Assembly: GCA_964573885.1 (NCBI GenBank)
Contig: CAZNLL010000074.1
Location: 1 to 18,501 of the forward strand
Length of the DNA stretch: 18,501 bases
Direction: 5' to 3'
Source: CAZNLL01 sp964573885
Lineage (GTDB): Bacteria > Desulfobacterota > DSM-4660 > Desulfatiglandales > Desulfatiglandaceae
Shown: positions 1 to 6,687 of the stretch, piece by piece
Layout: each line of letters opens with the position of its first letter
Numbering within the stretch: position 1 is the first letter of the stretch
Program-made: the position numbers and the translations under genes
Notes under the pieces: model-generated
What the model was told of the DNA's origin: nothing
The model's database searches: none
What the model saw: the letters and a program-made list of their open reading frames with translations, nothing else

Positions 1-741
1 CCATTTCTTGAAAAAGGCATACCGGGAACGGTAGTACATGATCCTGCCGTCCACCCTCTTCCCCACGCTCTTCCCCTGAAAATGAAAGATCCGGGCCTCG
101 GGTACAAAATAGACCTTCCATCCGGCCTGCTTCATCTTGTAGGCCAGATCCGTTTCTTCAAGAAAAAAGAAATACCTTTCATCAAAGAGCCCTACCGCGT
201 CAAGGGCCGTCTTGCGGAGGATCATGCACGCCCCTATGCAGGAATCCACCTCCAGGGGTTGAACATACTCCCACCTTTTGCTGGGGAATTTCTTGGGAAA
301 GAGAACCCTCAAAAGGGTCTCATTTGAGACCAGGGCCCAGAGGGAGGGAAAGCTGGCAATGGAGTTCTGCTTGGAACCATCCCGGTTCAACAACTGCCCA
401 CAGGCCATCCCGGTGCCGGGTCTTGCCTCCATAAAATCATAGAGGGTCTTCACCGCATTGTGAGTCAAAAGGGCATCTGTGTTGACCAGAAGGGCATACT
501 TGCCGGCCATGCGCCTGAAAGCCTGGTTGTTTGCCGCGGCAAAGCCCAGATTCTCCTTATTGCTGATGGTATGGATGCTTGGATAGGCCCCCTTTGCCGC
601 TTCTACACTGCCGTCCGTGGAGCCGTTATCGACAAGCCAGACCTCAAAGCTCACCCCCTTCACGGTCTCAAAGACGGCACCGAGGCAGTCCATCAACATG
701 TCTCTGGTATTCCAGTTGACGATGATAATGGATAGATCCAA
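1..741 (-). CDS. Family 2 glycosyltransferase, rhamnosyltransferase-like (3' end beyond window)
   Basis: A GT-A fold glycosyltransferase that would transfer a nucleotide-activated sugar, probably a deoxyhexose such as rhamnose, onto a surface polysaccharide or lipid-linked acceptor at the inner membrane. The 247 visible residues read open to the window edge. They show the N-terminal strand LSIIIVNWN (3-11), VDNGSTDGS (37-45), NLGFAAANN (64-72), the metal-binding NTDA (87-90) and the EETDLAYK acceptor/catalytic region (195-202). This set is typical of WbbL/RfbF-type GT2 proteins. I chose the TTG at 741 because GGAG lies 9 nt upstream (754-751) and it precedes the first beta strand directly; the only in-frame alternative before the upstream stop is a CTG. 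The gene follows msbA after a 213-nt gap, consistent with a lipopolysaccharide or O-antigen locus continuing to the left. The exact sugar and acceptor cannot be told from sequence. Confidence 0.9.
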   Translation of the reverse strand, partial: MDLSIIIVNWNTRDMLMDCLGAVFETVKGVSFEVWLVDNGSTDGSVEAAKGAYPSIHTISNKENLGFAAANNQAFRRMAGKYALLVNTDALLTHNAVKTLYDFMEARPGTGMACGQLLNRDGSKQNSIASFPSLWALVSNETLLRVLFPKKFPSKRWEYVQPLEVDSCIGACMILRKTALDAVGLFDERYFFFLEETDLAYKMKQAGWKVYFVPEARIFHFQGKSVGKRVDGRIMYYRSRYAFFKKW

Positions 742-845
742 TGTTCTCTTCTCCGGATCACCAGCCAGCCCTTAGGAGGCGCTCCATGAACAGCCCCTCC
801 TTCTCGGATGGTCCGGCCAAAACCACCGCCTTAAGGCCGGCCCGG

Positions 846-901
846 TTCCCGTTGTCATCCCGGACGCTGACCCATCCATGGAATCCGGACTTGCGGGGAT
901 G
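846..901. repeat. Degenerate palindromic intergenic repeat (candidate)
   Basis: On the plus strand, CATCCC (856-861) and CGC (865-867) are mirrored by GCG (893-895) and GGGATG (896-901), around a central 8-bp palindrome TCCATGGA (875-882). The pattern TCATCCCGGA...GGATCC/GGGATG resembles widespread intergenic repeats that read roughly GTCATCCCGG...CCGGGATGAC in many proteobacterial genomes. This is recalled resemblance; no second copy is in the window. It fills most of the conserved-looking part of the msbA-glycosyltransferase gap and accounts for the open frame there. Confidence 0.4.
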
Positions 902-955
902 GGCGGGGGTCGCTTTAGTCTTAGAGGCTTCCAGAAATAACGAAAAGGAAAGGAC

Positions 956-2776
956 TTAACTTTGGAGCTGCATCTTGCAGAGTTGCCGAAAGCGCCCGTT
1001 CATGGCCATCAATTTCTCCCGGGTTCCGGACTCCACGATCTCACCCCGTTCCAGCACAAAGATCCGATCCGCTTTCATCACCGTACTCAAGCGGTGGGCT
1101 ACGACCAGTATCGTTCTTCCCCCCCTCAGTCTCTCAATTGCCGCCTGTACCAGCCTTTCACTCTCGACGTCGAGGGCCGAAGCGGCCTCGTCCAACATCA
1201 AGATGGCCGGATCCACCAAAAGGGCCCGGGCGATGGCGACGCGCTGTCTTTGCCCGCCGGAAAGGAGCGAGCCCCGATCCCCCACCAGGGTCTCGTACCC
1301 CTTGTGTTGGGCCATGATAAAATCATGGGCGTGGGCGGCGGTTGCCGCTGCCACAATATCCTCCATCCCCTTACTCTCATTTCCATAGCGGATATTGTTG
1401 GCGATGGTATCATGGAAAAGTAACACTTCCTGGTTGACAATGCCTATCTGCCTGCGCAGGGATTCAAGGGTCACATGGCGGATATCCACGTTGTCGATCT
1501 TGATACTGCCCTCCTTGATATCATAGAAACGGGGAATCAGCTCCAAGAGGGTGCTCTTGCCCGCGCCTGTGGGACCCACAAAAGCAGCCATTTCGCCCGC
1601 CTTGATTTTGAAGGAGATATCCTTGAGCACGAGTTCATCTGGAGAATATCCAAAGCTTACGTTTTGGAATTCAAGGGATTCCTTGTGCCTGGGCAGCGGT
1701 TTCGCCCCCGGATCCTCCTTGATCTCAGGAACGGTGTTCATGATATCAAAAACACGAGTTGTGGCCCCTTGAAGGGTTTTAAGGTTGTTGTTCACCATGG
1801 AGAGACCTTTGACCGGGCTGTACACCCGGGAAAAGGCGTAAACCATGGACATGAGTTCTCCCAGGGAATGGTGAAAGTAGATCTTTCCCGCAATCAATAC
1901 CGCCGGGAGGACCAGGAATACCGTGGAGTCCATCATGGGACCCAGCCCCAACTGCCACCGGTTCCACTTCATGGCCGCCTTGTAAAGGCGATCGGCCATT
2001 TCTGTAAATCTCCTGATCTCTTTTCTTCCCATGAAAAAACCCTGGACTACTTTAAGACAAAGCAGGGTTTCCTGGTAAGAGGAGGTGACCTCCGCCATGG
2101 CATCCTGGACCCGCGAGGCATGTTTCTTGACCTTTCTTCCAAAAAGCCGCACCAACCCCACAATGAGGGGTACCACCACAAATACCAGGAGGGTCAACTT
2201 ATAGTTCATGATAAAGAGGAAGCAGAGAAAGACCAGGGCGGTGAGGGGATACTGAATAAGCCCTGTTAACACACTCGAGATGATCGCCTGCATAATGGCG
2301 AGATCCGCCGTAGCCCTCCCTACCAGTTCGCCCGCCTTTTTATCGTGGTAAAACCCCAGGGGAAGAAGCACAAATTTCTCATAGAGGGCGACGCGTACGG
2401 ACCGGACCACCCTGTTGGACAGGGCCGCCCCGGAGACCCCACCGATATAAATGGTGATGGACTTGAAGAGAACGGATAAAAAGGCAATGAACATGAGAAG
2501 CATGAGGAGGGTGTTGGGCGAAATGCCGTCCACCAGCACCAGTTCGGTACGGCGCCAGGAAAACCAGGACCCGGGCTCCAGGGCAATCCAGGGTATCTTC
2601 CATGCCACCGGTTCTGATCCGGTCTTCATGCCCTCATCCACAAAGGGCTGAAGCAGATAGGCCGGGATGACGACAAAGACCGAGGACACGGCGGTGAATA
2701 TCAGGGTGCAAACCAGCAGACCCAGGTGTCGTCTTACATATCGGGCAAGGCTCTGGCCCAATATCGCCTTTAGCAT
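956..2776 (-). CDS. msbA: MsbA-type ABC exporter (lipid A flippase-like), fused TMD-NBD
   Basis: A half-transporter that should homodimerise in the inner membrane and use ATP to flip lipid A-core or a related lipid. The 606 residues begin with a six-helix exporter domain (about 15-335), including the GFYHDKKAGELVGR coupling region near 141-154. The nucleotide-binding domain follows (about 365-600): Walker A GPTGAGKST (401-409), Q-loop Gln449, signature LSGGQ (505-509), Walker B ILMLDE with catalytic Glu530, D-loop SALD (533-536) and switch His561. The ATG at 2776 has GAGG 8 nt upstream. The first periplasmic loop is longer than in E. coli MsbA (582 aa) and carries four tryptophans between 59 and 74. 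A strong promoter candidate lies about 60 nt upstream and a glycosyltransferase lies downstream, which fits a lipopolysaccharide role. A different lipid or drug substrate cannot be excluded. Confidence 0.92.
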   Translation of the reverse strand: MLKAILGQSLARYVRRHLGLLVCTLIFTAVSSVFVVIPAYLLQPFVDEGMKTGSEPVAWKIPWIALEPGSWFSWRRTELVLVDGISPNTLLMLLMFIAFLSVLFKSITIYIGGVSGAALSNRVVRSVRVALYEKFVLLPLGFYHDKKAGELVGRATADLAIMQAIISSVLTGLIQYPLTALVFLCFLFIMNYKLTLLVFVVVPLIVGLVRLFGRKVKKHASRVQDAMAEVTSSYQETLLCLKVVQGFFMGRKEIRRFTEMADRLYKAAMKWNRWQLGLGPMMDSTVFLVLPAVLIAGKIYFHHSLGELMSMVYAFSRVYSPVKGLSMVNNNLKTLQGATTRVFDIMNTVPEIKEDPGAKPLPRHKESLEFQNVSFGYSPDELVLKDISFKIKAGEMAAFVGPTGAGKSTLLELIPRFYDIKEGSIKIDNVDIRHVTLESLRRQIGIVNQEVLLFHDTIANNIRYGNESKGMEDIVAAATAAHAHDFIMAQHKGYETLVGDRGSLLSGGQRQRVAIARALLVDPAILMLDEAASALDVESERLVQAAIERLRGGRTILVVAHRLSTVMKADRIFVLERGEIVESGTREKLMAMNGRFRQLCKMQLQS

Positions 2777-2837
2777 GTTCTCATCCTCGTTGTTTTCGCC
2801 ACATACCTAAGCCGGTCATTTTGCTCCAGACGTTAGA

Positions 2838-2866
2838 AACTTAGCCCCTTTGGCCTGGCCTGTCAA
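2838..2866 (-). promoter_or_regulatory. Sigma-70-type promoter candidate for msbA
   Basis: Read on the minus strand there is a perfect -35 box TTGACA (2866-2861), a spacer of exactly 17 nt, and TAAGTT (2843-2838) as -10 box, matching TATAAT at positions 1, 2 and 6. Transcription would start near 2831, leaving a leader of about 55 nt before the msbA ATG at 2776. It lies in a 144-nt gap after the LolB-like gene, where a new transcription unit is plausible. The -10 box is the weak part of the call. Confidence 0.6.
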
Positions 2867-2880
2867 GAAACCCCATCCCC

Positions 2881-2897
2881 CTTGATCCACCATCAAG
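2881..2897. repeat. 6-bp inverted repeat upstream of the msbA promoter
   Basis: CTTGAT (2881-2886) and ATCAAG (2892-2897) form a perfect 6-bp inverted repeat with a 5-nt centre, 14 nt upstream of the -35 box at 2866. It could be an operator or the remains of a transcription stop for the upstream unit. No T-run follows on the minus strand, so an intrinsic terminator is unlikely. Confidence 0.35.
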
Positions 2898-2907
2898 ATG
2901 TCATCTG

Positions 2908-2923
2908 CCGTTCGACAGGCTCA
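2908..2923. repeat. Fragment resembling a dispersed REP-like repeat, overlapping a stop codon
   Basis: On the minus strand the sequence reads TGAGCCTGTCGAACGG. This matches the core of a motif (GAGCCTGTCGAA) that I recall as recurrent in intergenic repeats of many proteobacterial and environmental genomes. The first three bases are the TGA stop of the LolB-like gene (2923-2921). Only one half of a possible palindrome is present, and no other copy is in this window. Confidence 0.35.
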
Positions 2924-3757
2924 TGGCCCTTCTTTTGCCCGCAAATAGCAGGTCTTGAAGTCTTCGGGCTTCTCCATCCTGAAAACCTCCTCAGGGATGG
3001 TCTTGTTGAAGCGCGATTGCCTCACCTTCATCTCCAGTGCCCTCTTCCCGTCCAGGGCTTTACATTGGATAGTCCGGGCATGATAGATCCCGTCCTCTAC
3101 TTCATAGTCTGAATAAGAAAAGACCATTCCCTGTTGAGGAAACGAGATGACACGGGGAAATCTCTTTTCCGGATACAATTCAATAGAGGCCGCCGTCTCC
3201 CCACGGTGGTTGAGCAGGGTGATCCGGTTCCCCTGTGCGGAGAAGGCATCTGCAAAATCCGGAAAACTGGGGTAACCCCTGGCAAGGCCCCACATTTGAC
3301 TGAGTTTCAGGGGACCGGGGAAGAGCTTCCACGAGCTAAATTCCTTAAGGGTTCCAAGATAGTACCGTTTCTCCGTAAAGGAGAGGATTTCAACCCCTTT
3401 CTCCTTGATCACCATATGAAGGAGAGGACGGCCCCATGGGTGGGTCAGTTCAATCTTGATCTTCAGGGGATCCCGGGTGCCGGCAATGAGGATATGGGCC
3501 TTAGACCCGGAATCCTCCCGCCTGAAGGTCACGGTGCCGGAGGCAAACAGGGCCTTTACCCGCTGTTCCTGTTCCCGGGCCTCTGCAATCACCCGGTTTA
3601 TATCTTGACGGTCCAGGGGAGGAGCCGTGGGTTTTACCTTCACAGGGGCGCAGTTATCAAGGAGGATCAGGGCCCAGGCCACGGCAAGGAGCAAGAAGCG
3701 CCTCTTCACCCCTGCCATGAGAGATCCAAATTGAGTGCCCTCCCGGAAATCCCTCAA
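2921..3757 (-). CDS. LolB-like outer-membrane lipoprotein, DUF4292-type (putative)
   Basis: Probably a periplasmic-face lipoprotein with a LolB/LppX-like half-barrel fold that binds lipid or lipoprotein acyl chains. This rests on overall pattern and context, since the family has no short catalytic motif. The 278 residues start with a basic, hydrophobic leader (KRR at 18-20, hydrophobic 21-33) ending at Cys36 in LLDNC, an atypical lipobox with Asp and Asn at -2 and -1. A beta-rich body follows, with segments such as FASGTVTFRRE and GRPLLHMVIKEKGVEILSFTE. The TTG at 3757 overlaps the upstream TPR stop as TTGA and has GGAG 8 nt upstream, so translational coupling is likely. An ATG at 3718 (residue 14) would give a tidier signal peptide. 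A TPR lipoprotein next to a LolB-type gene recalls the P. aeruginosa lbcA (PA4667)-lolB arrangement. The stop codon falls in a repeat-like sequence. Confidence 0.7.
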   Translation of the reverse strand: MRDFREGTQFGSLMAGVKRRFLLLAVAWALILLDNCAPVKVKPTAPPLDRQDINRVIAEAREQEQRVKALFASGTVTFRREDSGSKAHILIAGTRDPLKIKIELTHPWGRPLLHMVIKEKGVEILSFTEKRYYLGTLKEFSSWKLFPGPLKLSQMWGLARGYPSFPDFADAFSAQGNRITLLNHRGETAASIELYPEKRFPRVISFPQQGMVFSYSDYEVEDGIYHARTIQCKALDGKRALEMKVRQSRFNKTIPEEVFRMEKPEDFKTCYLRAKEGP

Positions 3758-5511
3758 GGCCTTTTCTCCAGGAGCTGTTTCGTCCTCTCGATTTTTTCCC
3801 TTATCCGCTCCTCACCGGGGGGGTCTAAGGAGAGGACTTTTTCATAGCATTTCAGGGCCTTTTCATAGGCCCCGGTCTTGAAATAGGCCTCCCCCAGATG
3901 TTCATTAATGGTGGGATCCTCCCCATTGAGTTGGGCGGCCTTTTCAAGGTGTTGCACCGCCTTGTGATACAACCCCATCTGAAAATAAGTCCACCCCAGG
4001 CTGTCCATGATATAGCCGCTCTCGGGTTTTATTTTCAGGGCCCTCTTGATGAGGTCAAGGGCCTCGTCCAGGTTCACCCCTTTTTCAGCATAGGTATACC
4101 CTATATAGTTTAGGGAATCTGCATGATCGGGGTCTATTTCCAGCACCCTCCTCATCTCCTTGATACACGAGGTCTTGTCACCGCTTTTATCCCGGAGGAC
4201 CCCGAGGCGAAAAATAAGTTCCACATTCCTCTCCTCCTGTTCCAGGCCTCTTTCAAGGGCCTGGATGCCCTTCTGGTATTCCCGGGTGGTTTCGTAGACC
4301 GATGCAAGCATCAAATAGAGTTCTACGTTCTTCTCATCCAAAGAGATGGCCTTTTCAAGGACCTCAACGGCCTCATCGTAGCGTTCCCGGGTATCCAGCA
4401 GATAGGCGATATGCATCTGGGCCCGGATAAAATAGGGCGAGCCCGCCTTGATGCGCCTGAAATGTTCCAAGGCCTTTTCTGTCTCCCCCCTCTCCTCATA
4501 GGCCGAGCCCAAATAGTATCTGGACTTTTCATCTTCCGGCCAGGCCGACACGATCATTTTGAGCTCCTCAATGGATTCATCCAGCCTGCCCTGCCTAAGG
4601 TATATGAGCCCCAGGGCCTGTCGTTCCGGTTCACCTGGCTTGGAATAGGCCTTGATCTTTTGCATTTGCTCTTCCGCCTTGGCCTTGAGCCCTAGGGAAA
4701 AATAGAGATTTACAAGCCTCTCCCTGACCCCCAGGTTATCGGGATAAAAATGGATCAGCTTCTCGTAGACCTCCACCGCATGGGCGTACCTGTTGGTCAT
4801 CTGATAGAGGGTTCCCAGATCAAACAGGGCGGGCTCCAGGCTCTCGTTGAGACTGAGGGCCTTAAGAAAGGCCTTTTCCGCCTCCTCAGAACGGCTCGTC
4901 TCCAGATATATTCTTCCCCGGTAATAGTGGCCGATAACCAGATCCGGATCCCTCTTTATCAGGTCCTGCAATTGGGCCAGGGCCTTTTCGAAGCGGTGTT
5001 GCCGAATCAGGAGGGTGGCAAGAAGGAGCTTTACCCTTTGATTTTCAGGGTCAAGAGAGGCCACCTTTTCATAGGTCCTTACGGCAAGATCGTCCTTGCC
5101 CATGAGGGTATAGATATCGGCCAGAATGATCTGGTTCCTGGCGGTTTCCGGTTCCAGGCGAATACACTCCTGGATATGGGTCAAGGCCTCGGGGTAATCT
5201 TTGAGTTCTTTCAGGAGGAGCGCCATTTCTCTGTGCAGATAGGCGGATTCCGGATCCCTGTCAATGGCCGCGGAAAGGCATTGACGGGCGCTTTCGTATT
5301 CACCCTGGGAGAGGTGCAAGGAAGCCAGGGCGAATTGGCTGTAAGCCTCCTGGATCCTGTCCTTGCCCTGATAGGAAGGCTCCCCTTGGGCCGCCTCCGG
5401 TTTTTTCTCCTCGGAAACGGGCGCCTTTTGAAGCCCCACACAAGCGGCCAATCCGCTTACAAAAAGCAACAAGGCCGACATGATAAATGGTTTCAAAGTT
5501 TTTCTGGTCAT
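3754..5511 (-). CDS. Tetratricopeptide-repeat lipoprotein, LbcA/PA4667-like
   Basis: A TPR scaffold anchored by lipid, probably on the periplasmic side of the outer membrane, likely to bind partner proteins. The 585 residues start with a classic lipoprotein signal (MTRKTLKPF, hydrophobic 10-20, lipobox LAAC with Cys24), then a charged linker to about residue 54. From about 55 to 565 I count some fifteen 34-residue TPR units, with repeated A/Y-A-hydrophobic and LDP-type helix ends. The repeat near 470-515 carries NYIGYTYAEKG and DSLGWTYFQMG, a signature shared with the P. aeruginosa TPR lipoprotein LbcA (partner of protease CtpA), whose gene sits beside lolB. Here too a LolB-like gene follows with a 4-nt overlap. 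The ATG at 5511 has only a weak GGAT upstream. The gene lies 47 nt after rpoH. No catalytic domain is visible, and partner identity is inference. Confidence 0.85.
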   Translation of the reverse strand: MTRKTLKPFIMSALLLFVSGLAACVGLQKAPVSEEKKPEAAQGEPSYQGKDRIQEAYSQFALASLHLSQGEYESARQCLSAAIDRDPESAYLHREMALLLKELKDYPEALTHIQECIRLEPETARNQIILADIYTLMGKDDLAVRTYEKVASLDPENQRVKLLLATLLIRQHRFEKALAQLQDLIKRDPDLVIGHYYRGRIYLETSRSEEAEKAFLKALSLNESLEPALFDLGTLYQMTNRYAHAVEVYEKLIHFYPDNLGVRERLVNLYFSLGLKAKAEEQMQKIKAYSKPGEPERQALGLIYLRQGRLDESIEELKMIVSAWPEDEKSRYYLGSAYEERGETEKALEHFRRIKAGSPYFIRAQMHIAYLLDTRERYDEAVEVLEKAISLDEKNVELYLMLASVYETTREYQKGIQALERGLEQEERNVELIFRLGVLRDKSGDKTSCIKEMRRVLEIDPDHADSLNYIGYTYAEKGVNLDEALDLIKRALKIKPESGYIMDSLGWTYFQMGLYHKAVQHLEKAAQLNGEDPTINEHLGEAYFKTGAYEKALKCYEKVLSLDPPGEERIREKIERTKQLLEKRP

Positions 5512-5536
5512 AAAAATCTATCCAATACGTCCCCAT

Positions 5537-5558
5537 GGGGAAAGGGGATGATTTCCCC
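5537..5558 (-). promoter_or_regulatory. Hairpin directly after the rpoH stop codon
   Basis: GGGGAAA (5537-5543) and TTTCCCC (5552-5558) make a perfect 7-bp stem with an 8-nt loop, starting on the base next to the rpoH stop codon (5561-5559). No U-run follows on the minus strand; TTTTT comes about 20 nt later, next to the TPR gene start. It may therefore stabilise the rpoH 3' end or modulate read-through, but it is not a canonical terminator. Confidence 0.45.
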
Positions 5559-6569
5559 CTACTTCAAGAAATCAGAGTATTCTTCCTCAAAATTGGGAAT
5601 CTCTTCTGTTAACCACTTCTTGATATTTCGGATGACCTTTTCCTGGATCTGACGGACCCTTTCCCGGGATATACCGTATTTGTCTCCCAGCTCTTGCAAA
5701 GTCACAGGGTTTTCCGCCAAGATCCGGTTGTCAAAGATGTCCGCCTCTTTTCCAGAGAGGGTACTCCTGAACTCATCGAGCTTATCCGCAAGGACCTCCC
5801 GCCCTTCGGCCTCTGAAAGCCGTTCTTCAGCACTTCTCCCCGGATCGGGCAAAAGAGCGCCATAAGCGTCCCTCGACTCATCGCTCACAGGAGAGCTGAG
5901 AGAAACCTCCCAACCCCCCAGGCGCTGGCTCATCTCCACCACTTCCTCTTCCCTTACATTAAGCCGTTCGGCCAGGAGTCGCGGTTCAGGCTCAAAACCC
6001 TGGGCGATGAGCCTGTCTCTTTCCTTTGCCAGATTAAAAAAGAGCTTCCGCTGGCTCTGGGTGGTGCCGATTTTCACCAGCTTCCAGTTGTCCATGATGA
6101 ATTTCAAGATATAGGCCTTTATCCAAAAAGAGGCGTAGTAAGAAAACTTGATGCCCCGGTAGGGATCAAATTTTTGAACCGCTTGCAGGAGGCCTACATT
6201 CCCTTCCTGGATAAGATCCAGCAAATTCTTTGTCCAGTACCGGTTAAAATCCATGGCAATCTTGACAACCAGCCTCAAATTGGCCGTAATCAGCCGGTAA
6301 GCCGCCTTCTGATCTTTGTGTTCCTTCACCTTTATGGCGAGAGCATTCTCTTCCTCACGGGTCAAAAGCCGGTATTGCTTGACCTCCAGAAGATACATTT
6401 GAAGAGGATCGTACGGGACCAGGGCCCGATCCTCGGCTTGAAGCCGGGGGGCCAGGGCGAATTCATTGGGAACGGGGAGAGGGGTCTTTTCGGCCTCTTC
6501 TATATCCTCTTCCTCTAGGGGTATGCCTTCTTTATCCGTCATAGGGTCGTCTGATAAGGGCTCCTCCAC
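5559..6569 (-). CDS. rpoH: RNA polymerase sigma-32 factor (heat-shock sigma, RpoH)
   Basis: A group 3 sigma-70-family factor that directs RNA polymerase to heat-shock-type promoters. The 336 residues carry an acidic N-terminal extension (1-50), region 1.2 (52-90), and region 2 (95-163) with DLIQEGNVGLLQAVQKFDP and YASFWIKAYI. The diagnostic RpoH box QRKLFFNL follows (173-180), then region 3 and region 4 with the helix-turn-helix TLQELGDKYGISRERVRQIQ (290-309). E. coli RpoH is about 284 aa, so the excess is mostly at the N terminus. The start is uncertain. The GTG at 6569 gives the longest frame but has no Shine-Dalgarno, and an in-frame ATG at 6542 (residue 10) is possible. A strong ribosome binding site upstream instead drives a short overlapping ORF at 6591. 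In E. coli this protein is controlled by an RNA thermometer and by FtsH. The gene follows tyrS by 184 nt and precedes two envelope lipoproteins. Confidence 0.9.
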   Translation of the reverse strand: MEEPLSDDPMTDKEGIPLEEEDIEEAEKTPLPVPNEFALAPRLQAEDRALVPYDPLQMYLLEVKQYRLLTREEENALAIKVKEHKDQKAAYRLITANLRLVVKIAMDFNRYWTKNLLDLIQEGNVGLLQAVQKFDPYRGIKFSYYASFWIKAYILKFIMDNWKLVKIGTTQSQRKLFFNLAKERDRLIAQGFEPEPRLLAERLNVREEEVVEMSQRLGGWEVSLSSPVSDESRDAYGALLPDPGRSAEERLSEAEGREVLADKLDEFRSTLSGKEADIFDNRILAENPVTLQELGDKYGISRERVRQIQEKVIRNIKKWLTEEIPNFEEEYSDFLK

Positions 6570-6591
6570 CAGGGCAAGCCCAAGGGTTCAT
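6532..6591 (-). CDS. 19-codon leader ORF overlapping the rpoH start
   Basis: An ATG at 6591 follows AAAGGAT (6604-6598) with 7 nt spacing, the best ribosome binding site around rpoH. It opens a 19-residue frame (MNPWACPGGGALIRRPYDG) ending at TAA (6534-6532). The frame is offset from rpoH, covers its GTG candidate start (6569), and ends 6 nt beyond the in-frame ATG at 6542. It could be a translated leader peptide coupled to rpoH. It could also be the true rpoH start if the sequence contains an indel or a frameshift occurs. The peptide has no recognisable family. Confidence 0.4.
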   Translation of the reverse strand: MNPWACPGGGALIRRPYDG

Positions 6592-6621
6592 TTTTTTATC
6601 CTTTGCCGGGCACGGCTTCCT

Positions 6622-6644
6622 CTTCCCCCTGGTCGGGGCCGAAG
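6622..6644 (-). promoter_or_regulatory. rpoH-leader hairpin, proximal
   Basis: CTTCCCCC-type pairing: CTTC (6622-6625) plus CCCC (6626-6629) pair with GGGG (6635-6638) and GAAG (6641-6644), giving 8 bp with a 5-nt loop and a 2-nt bulge (6639-6640). It ends 17 nt upstream of the AAAGGAT ribosome binding site at 6604, close enough to affect translation. No U-run follows. Confidence 0.4.
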
Positions 6645-6687
6645 AAAGCAATCGCCTCATGAGAAATACAGGAGTGCACTAGGGATA

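Noticed and set aside
758..955. A 65-codon open frame continuing in frame after the msbA stop, ending TGA at 760-758
   Set aside because: No good start codon with a ribosome binding site, no recognisable family, and about a quarter of it is the palindromic repeat at 846-901. An open frame of this length is expected by chance in GC-rich DNA.
5537..5558. The rpoH 3' hairpin as a terminator separating rpoH from the TPR gene
   Set aside because: The stem is perfect but the T-run is about 20 nt away and touches the TPR start, so read-through seems likelier.
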